This document shows positions 10,701 to 22,678 of a stretch of 64,000 bases of DNA, in pieces. The notes under the pieces are model-generated. The model saw only the letters and a program-made list of their open reading frames with translations, was not told where the DNA came from and did no database searches. Within the stretch, counting starts at the first letter, position 1. Each line of letters opens with the position of its first letter. Origin of the DNA: Membranipora membranacea (taxonomy: Eukaryota > Bryozoa > Gymnolaemata > Cheilostomatida > Membraniporidae); NCBI GenBank assembly GCA_914767715.1, contig OU612065.1:28830001-28894000 (forward strand), given 5' to 3'. A program made the translations under genes and the position numbers.

Positions 10701-13700
10701 TTTATAATTTTAAAGTCGCTCTCATCTCTGTTCTATTTATCGTAGGATCTTCATATTCTGGAATTTGAATGAGGCCAATGAGGCCATCAACTGGTCAGAG
10801 TTTAAAAGAAATCCGATGGCTTTTTAATTTTTTCGCCTGCCGTTTGGCATGTTTTTTTATGTCAAAATTGGCCCTTGTTAAAAATGTTGCTGACGCCAAT
10901 CTAAGAGGGGCAGCCCCGAACGGTTTTCCGTTCCAAAGTCAGCATGAAATTCCAGACGGTATAGAGTAGGTTAGAAGGCAATCTATTTTTTAATCTGGCC
11001 GTAAAAAACACCAAGGGTCCCCCCTTTGTTACTTTTCATAATTTTAAAGTCGCTCTCATCTCTGTTCTATTTATCGAAGGATCTTCAGATTCTGGAATTT
11101 GAATGAGGCCAATGAGGCCATCAACTGGTCAGAGTTTAAAAGAAATCCGATAGCTTTTTAATTTTTTCGCCTGCCGTTTGGCATGTTTTTTTATGTCAAA
11201 ATTGGCCCTCGTTAAAAATGTTGCTGACGCCAATCTAAGAGGGGCAGCCCCGAACGGTTTTCCGTTCCAAAGTCAGCATGAAATTCCACACGGTATAGAG
11301 TAGGTTAGAAGGCAATCTATTTTTTAATCTGGCCGTAAAAAACACCAAGGGTCCCCCCTTTGTTACTTTTTATAATTTTAAAGTCGCTCTCATCTCTGTT
11401 CTATTTATCGTAGGATCTTCATATTCTGGAATTTGAATGAGGCCAATGAGGCCATCAACTGGTCAGAGTTTAAAAGAAATCCGATGGCTTTTTAATTTTT
11501 TCGCCTGCCGTTTGGCATGTTTTTTTATGTCAAAAGTGGCCCTCGTTAAAAATGTTGCTGACGCCAATCTAAGAGGGGCAGCCCCGGACGGTTTTCCGTT
11601 CCAAAGTCAGCATGAAATTCCACACGGTATAGAGTAGGTTAGAAGGCAATCTATTTTTTAATCTGGCCGTAAAAAACACCAAGGGTCCCCCCTTTGTTAC
11701 TTTTTATAATTTTAAAGTCGCTCTCATCTCTGTTCTATTTATCGTAGGATCTTCATATTCTGGAATTTGAATGAGGCCAATGAGGCCATCAACTGGTCAG
11801 AGTTTAAAAGAAATCCGATGGCTTTTTCATTTTTTCGCCTGCCGTTTGGCATGTTTTTTTATGTCAAAATTGGCCCTCGTTAAAAATGTTGCTGACGCCA
11901 ATCTAAGAGGGGCAGCCCCCAACGGTTTTCCGTTCCAAAGTCAGCATGATATTCCACACGGTATAGAGTAGGTTAGAAGGCAATCTATTTTTTAATCTGG
12001 CCGTAAAAAACACCAAGGGTCCCCCCTTTGTTACTTTTTATAATTTTAAAGTCGCTCTCATCTCTGTTCTATTTATCGTAGGATCTTCATATTCTGGAAT
12101 TTGAATGAGGCCAATGAGGCCATCAACTGGTCAGAGTTTAAAAGAAATCCGATGGCTTTTTAATTTTTTCGCCTGCCGTTTGGCATGTTTTTTTATGTCA
12201 AAATTGGCCGTCGTTAAAAATGTTGCTGACGCCAATCTAAGAGGGGCAGCCCCGAACGGTTTTCCGTTCCAAAGTCAGCATGAAATTCCACACGGTATAG
12301 AGTAGGTTAGAAGGCATTCTATTTTTTTATCTGGCCGTAAAAAACACCAAGGGTCCCCCCTTTGTTACTTTTTATAATTTTAAAGTCGCTCTCATCTCTG
12401 TTCTATTTATCGTAGGATCTTCATATTCTGGAATTTGAATGAGGCCAATGAGGCCATCAACTGGTCAGAGTTTAAAAGAAATCCGATGGCTTTTTAATTT
12501 TTTCGCCTGCCGTTTGGCATGTTTTTTTATGTCAAAATTGGCCCTTGTTAAAAATATTGCTGACGCCAATCTAAGAGGGGCAGCCCCGAACGGTTTTCCG
12601 TTCCAAAGTCAGCATGAAATTCCACACGGTATAGAGTAGGTTAGAAGGCAATCTATTTTTTACTCTGGCCGTAAAAAACACCAAGGGTCCCCCCTTTGTT
12701 ACTTTTCATAATTTTATAGTCGCTCTCATCTCTGTTCTATTTATCGTAGGATCTTCATATTCTGGAATTTGAATGAGGCCAATGAGGCCATCAACTGGTC
12801 AGAGTTTAAAAGAAATCCGATGGCTTTTTAATTTTTTCGCCTGCCGTTTGGCATGTTTTTTTATGTCAAAATTGGCCGTCGTTAAAAATGTTGCTGACGC
12901 CAATCTAAGAGGGGCAGCCCCGAACGGTTTTCCGTTCCAAAGTCAGCATGAAATTCCACACGGTATAGAGTAGGTTAGAAGGCAATCTATTTTTTACTCT
13001 GGCCGTAAAAAACACCAAGGGTCCCCCCTTTGTTACTTTTCATAATTTTAAAGTTGCTCTCATCTCTGTTCTATTTATCGTAGGATCTTCATATTCTGGA
13101 ATTTGAATGAGGCCAATGAGGCCATCAACTGGTCAGAGTTTAAAAGAAATCCGATGGCTTTTTAATTTTTTCGCCTGCCGTTTGGCATGTTTTTTTATGT
13201 CAAAATTGGCCGTCGTTAAAAATGTTGCTGACGCCAATCTAAGAGGGGCAGCCCCGAACGGTTTTCCGTTCCAAAGTCAGCATGAAATTCCACACGGTAT
13301 AGAGTAGGTTAGAAGGCATTCTATTTTTTTATCTGGCCGTAAAAAACACCAAGGGTCCCCCCTTTGTTACTTTTTATAATTTTAAAGTCGCTCTCATCTC
13401 TGTTCTATTTATCGTAGGATCTTCATATTCTGGAATTTGAATGAGGCCAATGAGGCCAGCAACTGGTCAGAGTTTAAAAGAAATCCGATGGCTTTTTAAT
13501 TTTTTCGCCTGCCGTTTGGCATGTTTTTTTATGTCAAAATTGGCCCTTGTTAAAAATATTGCTGACGCCAATCTAAGAGGGGCAGCCCCGAACGGTTTTC
13601 CGTTCCAAAGTCAGCATAAAATTCCACACGGTATAGAGTAGGTTAGAAGGCAATCTATTTTTTAATCTGGCCGTAAAAAACACCAAGGGTCCCCCCTTTG

Positions 13701-15110
13701 TTACTTTTCATAATTTTAAAGTCGCTCTCATCTCTGTTCTATTTATCGTAGGATCTTCATATTCTGGAATTTGAATGAGGCCAATGAGGCCATCAACTGG
13801 TCAGAGATTAAAAGAAATCCGATGGCTTTTTAATTTCTTTGCCTGCCGTTTGGCATGTACTTTTATGTCAAAATTGGCCCTCGTTAAAAATGTTGCTGAC
13901 GCCAATCTAAGAGGGGCAGCCCCGAACGGTTTTCCGTTCCAAAGTCAGCATGAAATTCCACACGGTATAGAGTAGGTTAGAAGGCAATCTATTTTTTAAT
14001 CTGGCCGTAAAAAACACCAAGGGTCCCCCCTTTGTTACTTTTTATAATTTTAAAGTCGCTCTCATCTCTGTTCTATTTATCGTAGGATCTTCATATTCTG
14101 GAATTTGAATGAGGCCAATGAGGCCATCAACTGGTCAGAGTTTAAAAGAAATCCGATGGCTTTTTAATTTTTTCGCCTGCCGTTTGGCATGTTTTTTTAT
14201 GTCAAAATTGGCCCTCGTTAAAAATGTTGCTGACGCCAATCTAAGAGGGGCAGCCCCGAACGGTTTTCCGTTCCAAAGTCAGCATGAAATTCCACACGGT
14301 ATAGAGTAGGTTAGAAGGCAATCTATTTTTTAATCTGGCCGTAAAAAACACCAAGGGTCCCCCCTTTGTTACTTTTTATAATTTTAAAGTCGCTCTCATC
14401 TCTGTTCTATTTATCGTAGGATCTTCATATTCTGGAATTTGAATGAGGCCAATGAGGCCATCAACTGGTCAGAGTTTAAAAGAAATCCGATGGCTTTTTA
14501 ATTTTTTCGCCTGCCGTTTGGCATGTTTTTTTATGTCAAAATTGGCCCTCGTTAAAAATGTTGCTGACGCCAATCTAAGAGGGGCAGCCCCGAACGGTTT
14601 TCCGTTCCAAAGTCAGGATGAAATTCCACACGGTATAGAGTAGGTAAGAAGGCAATCTATTTTTTAATCTGGCCGTAAAAAACACCAAGGGTCCCCCCTT
14701 TTTTACTTTTTATAATTTTAAAGTCGCTCTCATCTCTGTTCTATTTATCGTAGGATCTTCATATTCTCGAATTTGAATGAGGCCAATGAGGCCATCAACT
14801 GGTCAGAGTTTAAAAGAAATCCGATGGCTTTTTAATTTTTTTGCCTGCCGTTTGGCATGTTTTTTTATGTCAAAATTGGCCCTCGTTAAAAATGTTGCTG
14901 ACGCCAATCTAAGAGGGGCAGCCCCGAACGGTTTTCCGTTCCAAAGTCAGCATGAAATTCCACACGGTATAGAGTAGGTTAGAAGGCAATCTATTTTTTA
15001 ATCTGGCCGTAAAAAACACCAAGGGTCCCCCCTTTGTTACTTTTTATAATTTTAAAGTCGCTCTCATCTCTGTTCTATTTATCGTAGGATCTTCATATTC
15101 TGGAATTTGA
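7763..15110 (+). repeat. 22-monomer higher-order repeat, copy B (7,348 bp)
   Basis: Exactly 22 x 334 bp. It reproduces copy A monomer by monomer. By eye I find three differences in the whole block: two homopolymer lengths and G at 8303 against A at 954. The offset between copies is 7,348 bp from 1083 onward, as expected if there are no other net indels. Such low divergence over 7.3 kb, compared with several differences between neighbouring monomers, points to a recent block duplication, or to a collapse or duplication error in assembly. Confidence 0.93.
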
Positions 15111-15680
15111 ATGAGGCCAATGAGGCCATCAACTGGTCAGAGTTTAAAAGAAATCCGATGGCTTTTTAATTTTTTCGCCTGCCGTTTGGCATGTTTTTTT
15201 ATGTCAAAATTGGCCCTCGTTAAAAATGTTGCTGACGCCAATCTAAGAGGGGCAGCCCCGAACGGTTTTCCGTTCCAAAGTCAGGATGAAATTCCACACG
15301 GTATAGAGTAGGTAAGAAGGCAATCTATTTTTTAATCTGGCCGTAAAAAACACCAAGGGTCCCCCCTTTTTTACTTTTTATAATTTTAAAGTCGCTCTCA
15401 TCTCTGTTCTATTTATCGTAGGATCTTCATATTCTGGAATTTGAATGAGGCCAATGAGGCCATCAACTGGTCAGAGTTTAAAAGAAATCCGATGGCTTTT
15501 TAATTTTTTTGCCTGCCGTTTGGCATGTTTTTTTATGTCAAAATTGGCCCTCGTTAAAAATGTTGCTGACGCCAATCTAAGAGGGGCAGCCCCGAACGGT
15601 TTTCCGTTCCAAAGTCAGCATGAAATTCCACACGGTATAGAGTAGGTTCGAAGGCAATCTATTTTTTAATCTGGCCGTAA
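15111..15680 (+). repeat. Third copy of the terminal dimer of the 22-mer, cut short
   Basis: Monomers 15111 and 15445 repeat 14443 and 14777: TCAGGATG, TAGGTAAGAAGG and TTTTTTACTTTTT, then TTTTTTTGCCTGCC. One end variant differs, TTCTGG here against TTCTCG before 14777. The second unit stops at unit base 236, where the sequence jumps directly into the next monomer. An extra change, GGTTCGAAGG, lies near 15648. Confidence 0.85.
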
Positions 15681-15690
15681 GAGGCCATCA
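15671..15690 (+). other. 109-bp deletion junction inside the array
   Basis: CTGGCCGTAA (unit bases 227-236) is followed at 15681 by GAGGCCATCA (unit bases 12-21). Unit bases 237-334 and 1-11 are missing. This is the only place in the window where the 334-bp register is lost by more than a few bases. No microhomology is seen at the join. Confidence 0.93.
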
Positions 15691-18006
15691 ACTGGTCAGA
15701 GTTTAAAAGAAATCCAATGGCTTTTTAATTTTTTCGCCTGCCGTTTGGCATGTTTTTTTATGTCAAAATTGGCCCTCGTTAAAAATGTTGCTGACGCCAA
15801 TCTAAGAGGGGCAGCCCCGAACGGTTTTCCGTTCCAAAGTCAGCATGAAATTCCACACGGTATAGAGTAGGTTAGAAGGCAATCTACTTTCCAATCTGGC
15901 CGTAAAAAACACCAAGGGTCCCCCCTTTGTTACTTTTTATAATTTTAAAGTCGCTCTCATCTCTGTTCTATTTATCGTAGGATCTTCATATTCTCGAATT
16001 TGAATGAGGCCAATGAGGCCATCAACTGGTCAGAGTTTAAAAGAAATCCGATGGCTTTTTAATTTTTTCGCCTGCCGTTTGGCATGTTTTTTATGTCAAA
16101 ATTGGCCCTCGTTAAAAATGTTGCTGACGCCAATCTAAGAGGGGCAGCCCCGAACGGTTTTCCGTTCCAAAGTCAGCATGAAATTCCACACGGTATAGAG
16201 TAGGTTAGAAGGCAATCTATTTTTTAATCTGGCCGTAAAAAACACCAAGGGTCCCCCCTTTGTTACTTTTTATAATTTTAAAGTCGCTCTCATCTCTGTT
16301 CTATTTATCGTAGGATCTTCATATTCTGGAATTTGAATGAGGCCAATGAGGCCATCAACTGGTCAGAGTTTTAAAGAAATCCGATGGCTTTTTAATTTTT
16401 TCGCCTGCCGTTTGGCATGTTTTTTTATGTCAAAATTGGCCCTCGTTAAAAATGTTGCTGACGCCAATCTAAGAGGGGCAGCCCCGAACGGTTTTCCGTT
16501 CCAAAGTCAGCATGAAATTCCACACGGTATAGAGTAGGTTAGAAGGCAATCTATTTTTTAATCTGGCCGTAAAGAACACCAAGGGTCCCCCCTTTGTTAC
16601 TTTTTATAATTTAAAAGTCGCTCTCATCTCTGTTCTATTTATTGTAGGATCTTCATATTCTGGAATTTGAATGAGGCCAATGAGGCCATCAACTGGTCAG
16701 AGTTTAAAATAAATCCGATGGCTTTTTAATTTTTTCGCCTGCCGTTTGGCATGTTTTTTTATGTCAAAATTGGCCCTCGTTAAAAATGTTGCTGACGCCA
16801 ATCTAAGAGGGGCAGCCCCGAACGGTTTTCCGTTCCAAAGTCAGCATGAAATTCCACACGGTATAGAGTAGGTTAGAAGGCAATCTATTTTTTAATCTGG
16901 CCGTAAAAAACACCAAGGGTCCCCCCTTTGTTACTTTTTATAATTTTAAAGTCGCTCTCATCTCTGTTCTATTTATCGTAGGATCTTCATATTCTGGAAT
17001 TTGAATGAGGCCAATGAGGCCTTCAACTGGTCAGAGTTTAAAAGAAATCCGATGGCTTTTTAATTTTTTCGCCTGCCGTTTGGCATGTTTTTTTATGTCA
17101 AAATTGGCCCTCGTTAAAAATGTTGCTGACGCCAATCTAAGAGGGGCAGCCCCGAACGGTTTTCCGTTCCAAAGTCAGCATGAAATTCCACACGGTATAG
17201 AGTAGGTTAGAAGGCAATCTATTTTTTAATCTGGCCGTAAAAAACACCAAGGGTCCCCCCTTTGTTACTTTTTATAATTTTAAAGTCGCTCTCATCTCTG
17301 TTCTATTTATCGTAGGATCTTCATATTCTGGAATTTGAATGAGGCCAATGAGGCCATCAACTGGTCAGAGTTTAAAAGAAATCCGATGGCTTTTTAATTC
17401 TTTCGCCTGCCGTTTGGCATGTTTTTTTATGTCAAAATTGGCCCTCGTTAAAACTGTTGCTGACGCCAATCTAAGAGGGGCAGCCCCGAACGGTTTTCCG
17501 TTCCAAAGTCAGCATGAAATTCCACACGGTATAGAGTAGGTTAGAAGGCAATCTATTTTTTAATCTGGCCGTAAAAAACACCAAGGGTCCCCCCTTTGTT
17601 TCTTTTTATAATTTTAAAGTCGCTCTCATCTCTGTTCTATTTATCGTAGGATCTTCATATTCTGGAATTTGAATGAGGCCAATGAGGCCATCAACTGGTC
17701 AGAGTTTAAAAGAAATCCGATGGCTTTTTAATTCTTTCGCCTGCCGTTTGGCATGTTTTTTTATGTCAAAATTGGCCCTCGTTAAAACTGTTGCTGACGC
17801 CAATCTAAGAGGGGCAGCCCCGAACGGTTTTCCGTTCCAAAGTCAGCATAAAATTCCACACGGTATAGAGTAGGTTAGAAGGCAATCTATTTTTTAATCT
17901 GGCCGTAAAAAACACCAAGGGTCCCCCCTTTGTTACTTTTTATAATTTTAAAGTCGCTCTCATCTCTGTTCTATTTATCGTAGGATCTTCATATTCTGGA
18001 ATTTGA
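15681..18006 (+). repeat. Seven mixed monomers right of the deletion junction
   Basis: Units begin at 15681 (lacking its first 11 bases), 16004, 16337, 16671, 17005, 17339 and 17673. The first carries rare changes (AATCCAATGG and CTACTTTCCAATC), suggesting it has drifted alone. 16004 has T6 instead of T7 in the ATG-proximal run. 16671 has AAAATAAATCC. 17339 and 17673 are a near-identical pair (TTTTTAATTCTTTCGCC and AAAACTGTTGC); 17673 also has AGCATAAAATTCC, which links it to 6093 and 13441. Confidence 0.85.
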
Positions 18007-20343
18007 ATGAGGCCAATGAGGCAATCAACTGGTCAGAGATTAAAAGAAATCCGATGGCTTTTTAATTTCTTTGCCTGCCGTTTGGCATGTACTTTTATGT
18101 CAAAATTGGCCCTCGTTAAAAATGTTGCTGACGCCAATCTAAGAGGGGCAGCCCCGAACGGTTTTCCGTTCCAAAGTCAGCATGAAATTCCACACGGTAT
18201 AGAGTAGGTTAGAAGGCAATCTATTTTTTAATCTGGCCGTAAAAAACACCAAGGGTCCCCCCTTTGTTACTTTTTATAATTTTAAAGTCGCTCTCATCTC
18301 TGTTCTATTTATCGTAGGATCTTCATATTCTGGAATTTGAATGAGGCCAATGAGGCCATCAACTGGTCAGAGTTTAAAAGAAATCCGATGGCTTTTTAAT
18401 TTTTTCGCCTGCCGTTTGGCATGTTTTTTTATGTCAAAATTGGCCCTCGTTAAAAATGTTGCTGACGCCAATCTAAGAGGGGCAGCCCCGAACGGTTTTC
18501 CGTTCCAAAGTCAGCATGAAATTCCACACGGTATAGAGTAGGTTAGAAGGCAATCTATTTTTTAATCTGGCCGTAAAAAACACCAAGGGTCCCCCCTTTG
18601 TTACTTTTTATAATTTTAAAGTCGCTCTCATCTCTGTTCTATTTATCGTAAAATCTTCATATTCTGGAATTTGAATGAGGCCAATGAGGCCATCAACTGG
18701 TCAGAGTTTAAAAGAAATCCGATGGCTTTTTAATTTTTTCGCCTGCCGTTTGGCATGTTTTTTTATGTCAAAATTGGCCCTCGTTAAAAATGTTGCTGAC
18801 GCCAATCTAAGAGGGGCAGCCCCGAACGGTTTTCCGTTCCAAAGTCAGCATGAAATTCCACACGGTATAGAGTAGGTAAGAAGGCAATCTATTTTTTAAT
18901 CTGGCCGTAAAAAACACCAAGGGTCCCCCCTTTTTTACTTTTTATAATTTTAAAGTCGCTCTCATCTCTGTTCTATTTATCGTAGGATCTTCATATTCTG
19001 GAATTTGAATGAGGCCAATGAGGCCATCAACTGGTCAGAGTTTAAAAGAAATCCGATGGCTTTTTAATTTTTTTGCCTGCCGTTTGGCATGTTTTTTTAT
19101 GTCAAAATTGGCCCTCGTTAAAAATGTTGCTGACGCCAATCTAAGAGGGGCAGCCCCGAACGGTTTTCCGTTCCAAAGTCAGCATGAAATTCCACACGGT
19201 ATAGAGTAGGTTAGAAGGCAATCTATTTTTTAATCTGGCCGTAAAAAACACCAAGGGTCCCCCCTTTGTTACTTTTTATAATTTTAAAGTCGCTCTCATC
19301 TCTGTTCTATTTATCGTAGGATCTTCATATTCTGGAATTTGAATGAGGCCAATCAGGCCATCAACTGGTCAGAGTTTAAAAGAAATCCGATGGCTTTTTA
19401 ATTTTTTCGCCTGCCGTTTGGCATTTTTTTTTATGTCAAAATTGGCCCTCGTTAAAAATGTTGCTGACGCCAATCTAAGAGGGGCAGCCCCGAACGGTTT
19501 TCCGTTCCAAAGTCAGCAGGAAATTCCACACGGTATAGAGTAGGTTAGAAGGCAATCTATTTTTTAATCTGGCCGTAAAAAACACCGAGGGTCCCCCTTT
19601 GTTACTTTTTATAATTTTATAGTCGCTCTCATCTCTGTTCTATTTATCGTAGGATCTTCATATTCTGGAATTTGAATGAGGCCAATGAGGCCATCAACTG
19701 GTCAGAGATTAAAAGAAATCCGATGGCTTTTTAATTTTTTCGCCCGCCGTTTGGCATGTACTTTTATGTCAAAATTGGCCCTCGTTAAAAATGTTGCTGA
19801 CGCCAATCTAAGAGGGGCAGCCCCGAACGGTTTTCCGTTCCAAAGTCAGCATGAAATTCCACACGGTATAGAGTAGGTTAGAAGGCAATCTATTTTTTAA
19901 TCTGGCCGTAAAAAACACCAAGGGTCCCCCCTTTGTTACTTTTTATAATTTTAAAGTCGCTCTCATCTCTGTTCTATTTATCGTAGGATCTTCATATTCT
20001 GGAATTTGAATGAGGCCAATCAGGCCATCAACTGGTCAGAGTTTAAAAGAAATCCGATGGCTTTTTAATTTTTTCGCCTGCCGTTTGGCATTTTTTTTTA
20101 TGTCAAAATTGGCCCTCGTTAAAAATGTTGCTGACGCCAATCTAAGAGGGGCAGCCCCGAACGGTTTTCCGTTCCAAGGTCAGCATAAAATTCCACACGG
20201 TATAGAGTAGGTTAGAAGGCAATCTATTTTTTAATCTGGCCGTAAAAAACACCAAGGGTCCCCCCTTTGTTACTTTTTATAATTTTAAAGTCGCTCTCAT
20301 CTCTGTTCTATTTATCGTAGGATCTTCATATTCTGGAATTTGA
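18007..20343 (+). repeat. 7-monomer higher-order repeat, copy A (2,337 bp)
   Basis: Units: 18007 (CAGAGATTAAAAG and CATGTACTTTTATG), 18341, 18675 (TAGGTAAGAAGG and CTTTTTTACTTT), 19009 (TTTTTTTGCC), 19343 (CCAATCAGGCC, T9 run, CACCGAGGGT and C5), 19676 (CGCCCGCCG), 20010 (CCAATCAGGCC and AGCATAAAATTCC). The first four are also the order 6427-6761-7095-7429 in the 22-mer, so the two blocks share ancestry. The length is one base under 7 x 334 because of the C5 run. Confidence 0.85.
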
Positions 20344-22678
20344 ATGAGGCCAATGAGGCCATCAACTGGTCAGAGATTAAAAGAAATCCGATGGCTTTTT
20401 AATTTCTTTGCCTGCCGTTTGGCATGTACTTTTATGTCAAAATTGGCCCTCGTTAAAAATGTTGCTGACGCCAATCTAAGAGGGGCAGCCCCGAACGGTT
20501 TTCCGTTCCAAAGTCAGCATGAAATTCCACACGGTATAGAGTAGGTTAGAAGGCAATCTATTTTTTAATCTGGCCGTAAAAAACACCAAGGGTCCCCCCT
20601 TTGTTACTTTTTATAATTTTAAAGTCGCTCTCATCTCTGTTCTATTTATCGTAGGATCTTCATATTCTGGAATTTGAATGAGGCCAATGAGGCCATCAAC
20701 TGGTCAGAGTTTAAAAGAAATCCGATGGCTTTTTAATTTTTTCGCCTGCCGTTTGGCATGTTTTTTTATGTCAAAATTGGCCCTCGTTAAAAATGTTGCT
20801 GACGCCAATCTAAGAGGGGCAGCCCCGAACGGTTTTCCGTTCCAAAGTCAGCATGAAATTCCACACGGTATAGAGTAGGTTAGAAGGCAATCTATTTTTT
20901 AATCTGGCCGTAAAAAACACCAAGGGTCCCCCCTTTGTTACTTTTTATAATTTTAAAGTCGCTCTCATCTCTGTTCTATTTATCGTAGGATCTTCATATT
21001 CTGGAATTTGAATGAGGCCAATGAGGCCATCAACTGGTCAGAGTTTAAAAGAAATCCGATGGCTTTTTAATTTTTTCGCCTGCCGTTTGGCATGTTTTTT
21101 TATGTCAAAATTGGCCCTCGTTAAAAATGTTGCTGACGCCAATCTAAGAGGGGCAGCCCCGAACGGTTTTCCGTTCCAAAGTCAGCATGAAATTCCACAC
21201 GGAATAGAGTAGGTAAGAAGGCAATCTATTTTTTAATCTGGCCGTAAAAAACACCAAGGGTCCCCCCTTTTTTACTTTTTATAATTTTAAAGTCGCTCTC
21301 ATCTCTGTTCTATTTATCGTAGGATCTTCATATTCTGGAATTTGAATGAGGCCAATGAGGCCATCAACTGGTCAGAGTTTAAAAGAAATCCGATGGCTTT
21401 TTAATTTTTTTGCCTGCCGTTTGGCATGTTTTTTTATGTCAAAATTGGCCCTCGTTAAAAATGTTGCTGACGCCAATCTAAGAGGGGCAGCCCCGAACGG
21501 TTTTCCGTTCCAAAGTCAGCATGAAATTCCACACGGTATAGAGTAGGTTAGAAGGCAATCTATTTTTTAATCTGGCCGTAAAAAACACCAAGGGTCCCCC
21601 CTTTGTTACTTTTTATAATTTTAAAGTCGCTCTCATCTCTGTTCTATTTATCGTAGGATCTTCATATTCTGGAATTTGAATGAGGCCAATCAGGCCATCA
21701 ACTGGTCAGAGTTTAAAAGAAATCCGATGGCTTTTTAATTTTTTCGCCTGCCGTTTGGCATTTTTTTTATGTCAAAATTGGCCCTCGTTAAAAATGTTGC
21801 TGACGCCAATCTAAGAGGGGCAGCCCCGAACGGTTTTCCGTTCCAAAGTCAGCATGAAATTCCACACGGTATAGAGTAGGTTAGAAGGCAATCTATTTTT
21901 TAATCTGGCCGTAAAAAACACCGAGGGTCCCCCTTTGTTACTTTTTATAATTTTATAGTCGCTCTCATCTCTGTTCTATTTATCGTAGGATCTTCATATT
22001 CTGGAATTTGAATGAGGCCAATGAGGCCATCAACTGGTCAGAGATTAAAAGAAATCCGATGGCTTTTTAATTTTTTCGCCCGCCGTTTGGCATGTACTTT
22101 TATGTCAAAATTGGCCCTCGTTAAAAATGTTGCTGACGCCAATCTAAGAGGGGCAGCCCCGAACGGTTTTCCGTTCCAAAGTCAGCATGAAATTCCACAC
22201 GGTATAGAGTAGGTTAGAAGGCAATCTATTTTTTAATCTGGCCGTAAAAAACACCAAGGGTCCCCCCTTTGTTACTTTTTATAATTTTAAAGTCGCTCTC
22301 ATCTCTGTTCTATTTATCGTAGGATCTTCATATTCTGGAATTTGAATGAGGCCAATCAGGCCATCAACTGGTCAGAGTTTAAAAGAAATCCGATGGCTTT
22401 TTAATTTTTTCGCCTGCCGTTTGGCATTTTTTTTTATGTCAAAATTGGCCCTCGTTAAAAATGTTGCTGACGCCAATCTAAGAGGGGCAGCCCCGAACGG
22501 TTTTCCGTTCCAAAGTCAGCATGAAATTCCACACGGTATAGAGTAGGTTAGAAGGCAATCTATTTTTTAATCTGGCCGTAAAAAACACCGAGGGTCCCCC
22601 TTTGTTACTTTTTATAATTTTATAGTCGCTCTCATCTCTGTTCTATTTATCGTAGGATCTTCATATTCTGGAATTTGA
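20344..22678 (+). repeat. 7-monomer higher-order repeat, copy B (2,335 bp)
   Basis: Units at 20344, 20678, 21012, 21346, 21680, 22012 and 22346 repeat the variant order of 18007-20343. Visible differences include T8 rather than T9 in 21680, GGAATAGAG in 21012, and the end of 22346, which has CACCGAGGGT and C5 where 20010 has the consensus. The last monomer plus 22679 therefore resembles the 19343/19676 dimer, suggesting a later exchange at this edge. Confidence 0.82.

Noticed and set aside
15640-15655. GGTTCGAAGG as a polymerase III B box
   Set aside because: It is a single-base variant of the usual GGTTAGAAGG in one unit. The B-box pattern does not continue and no A box is suitably placed upstream.
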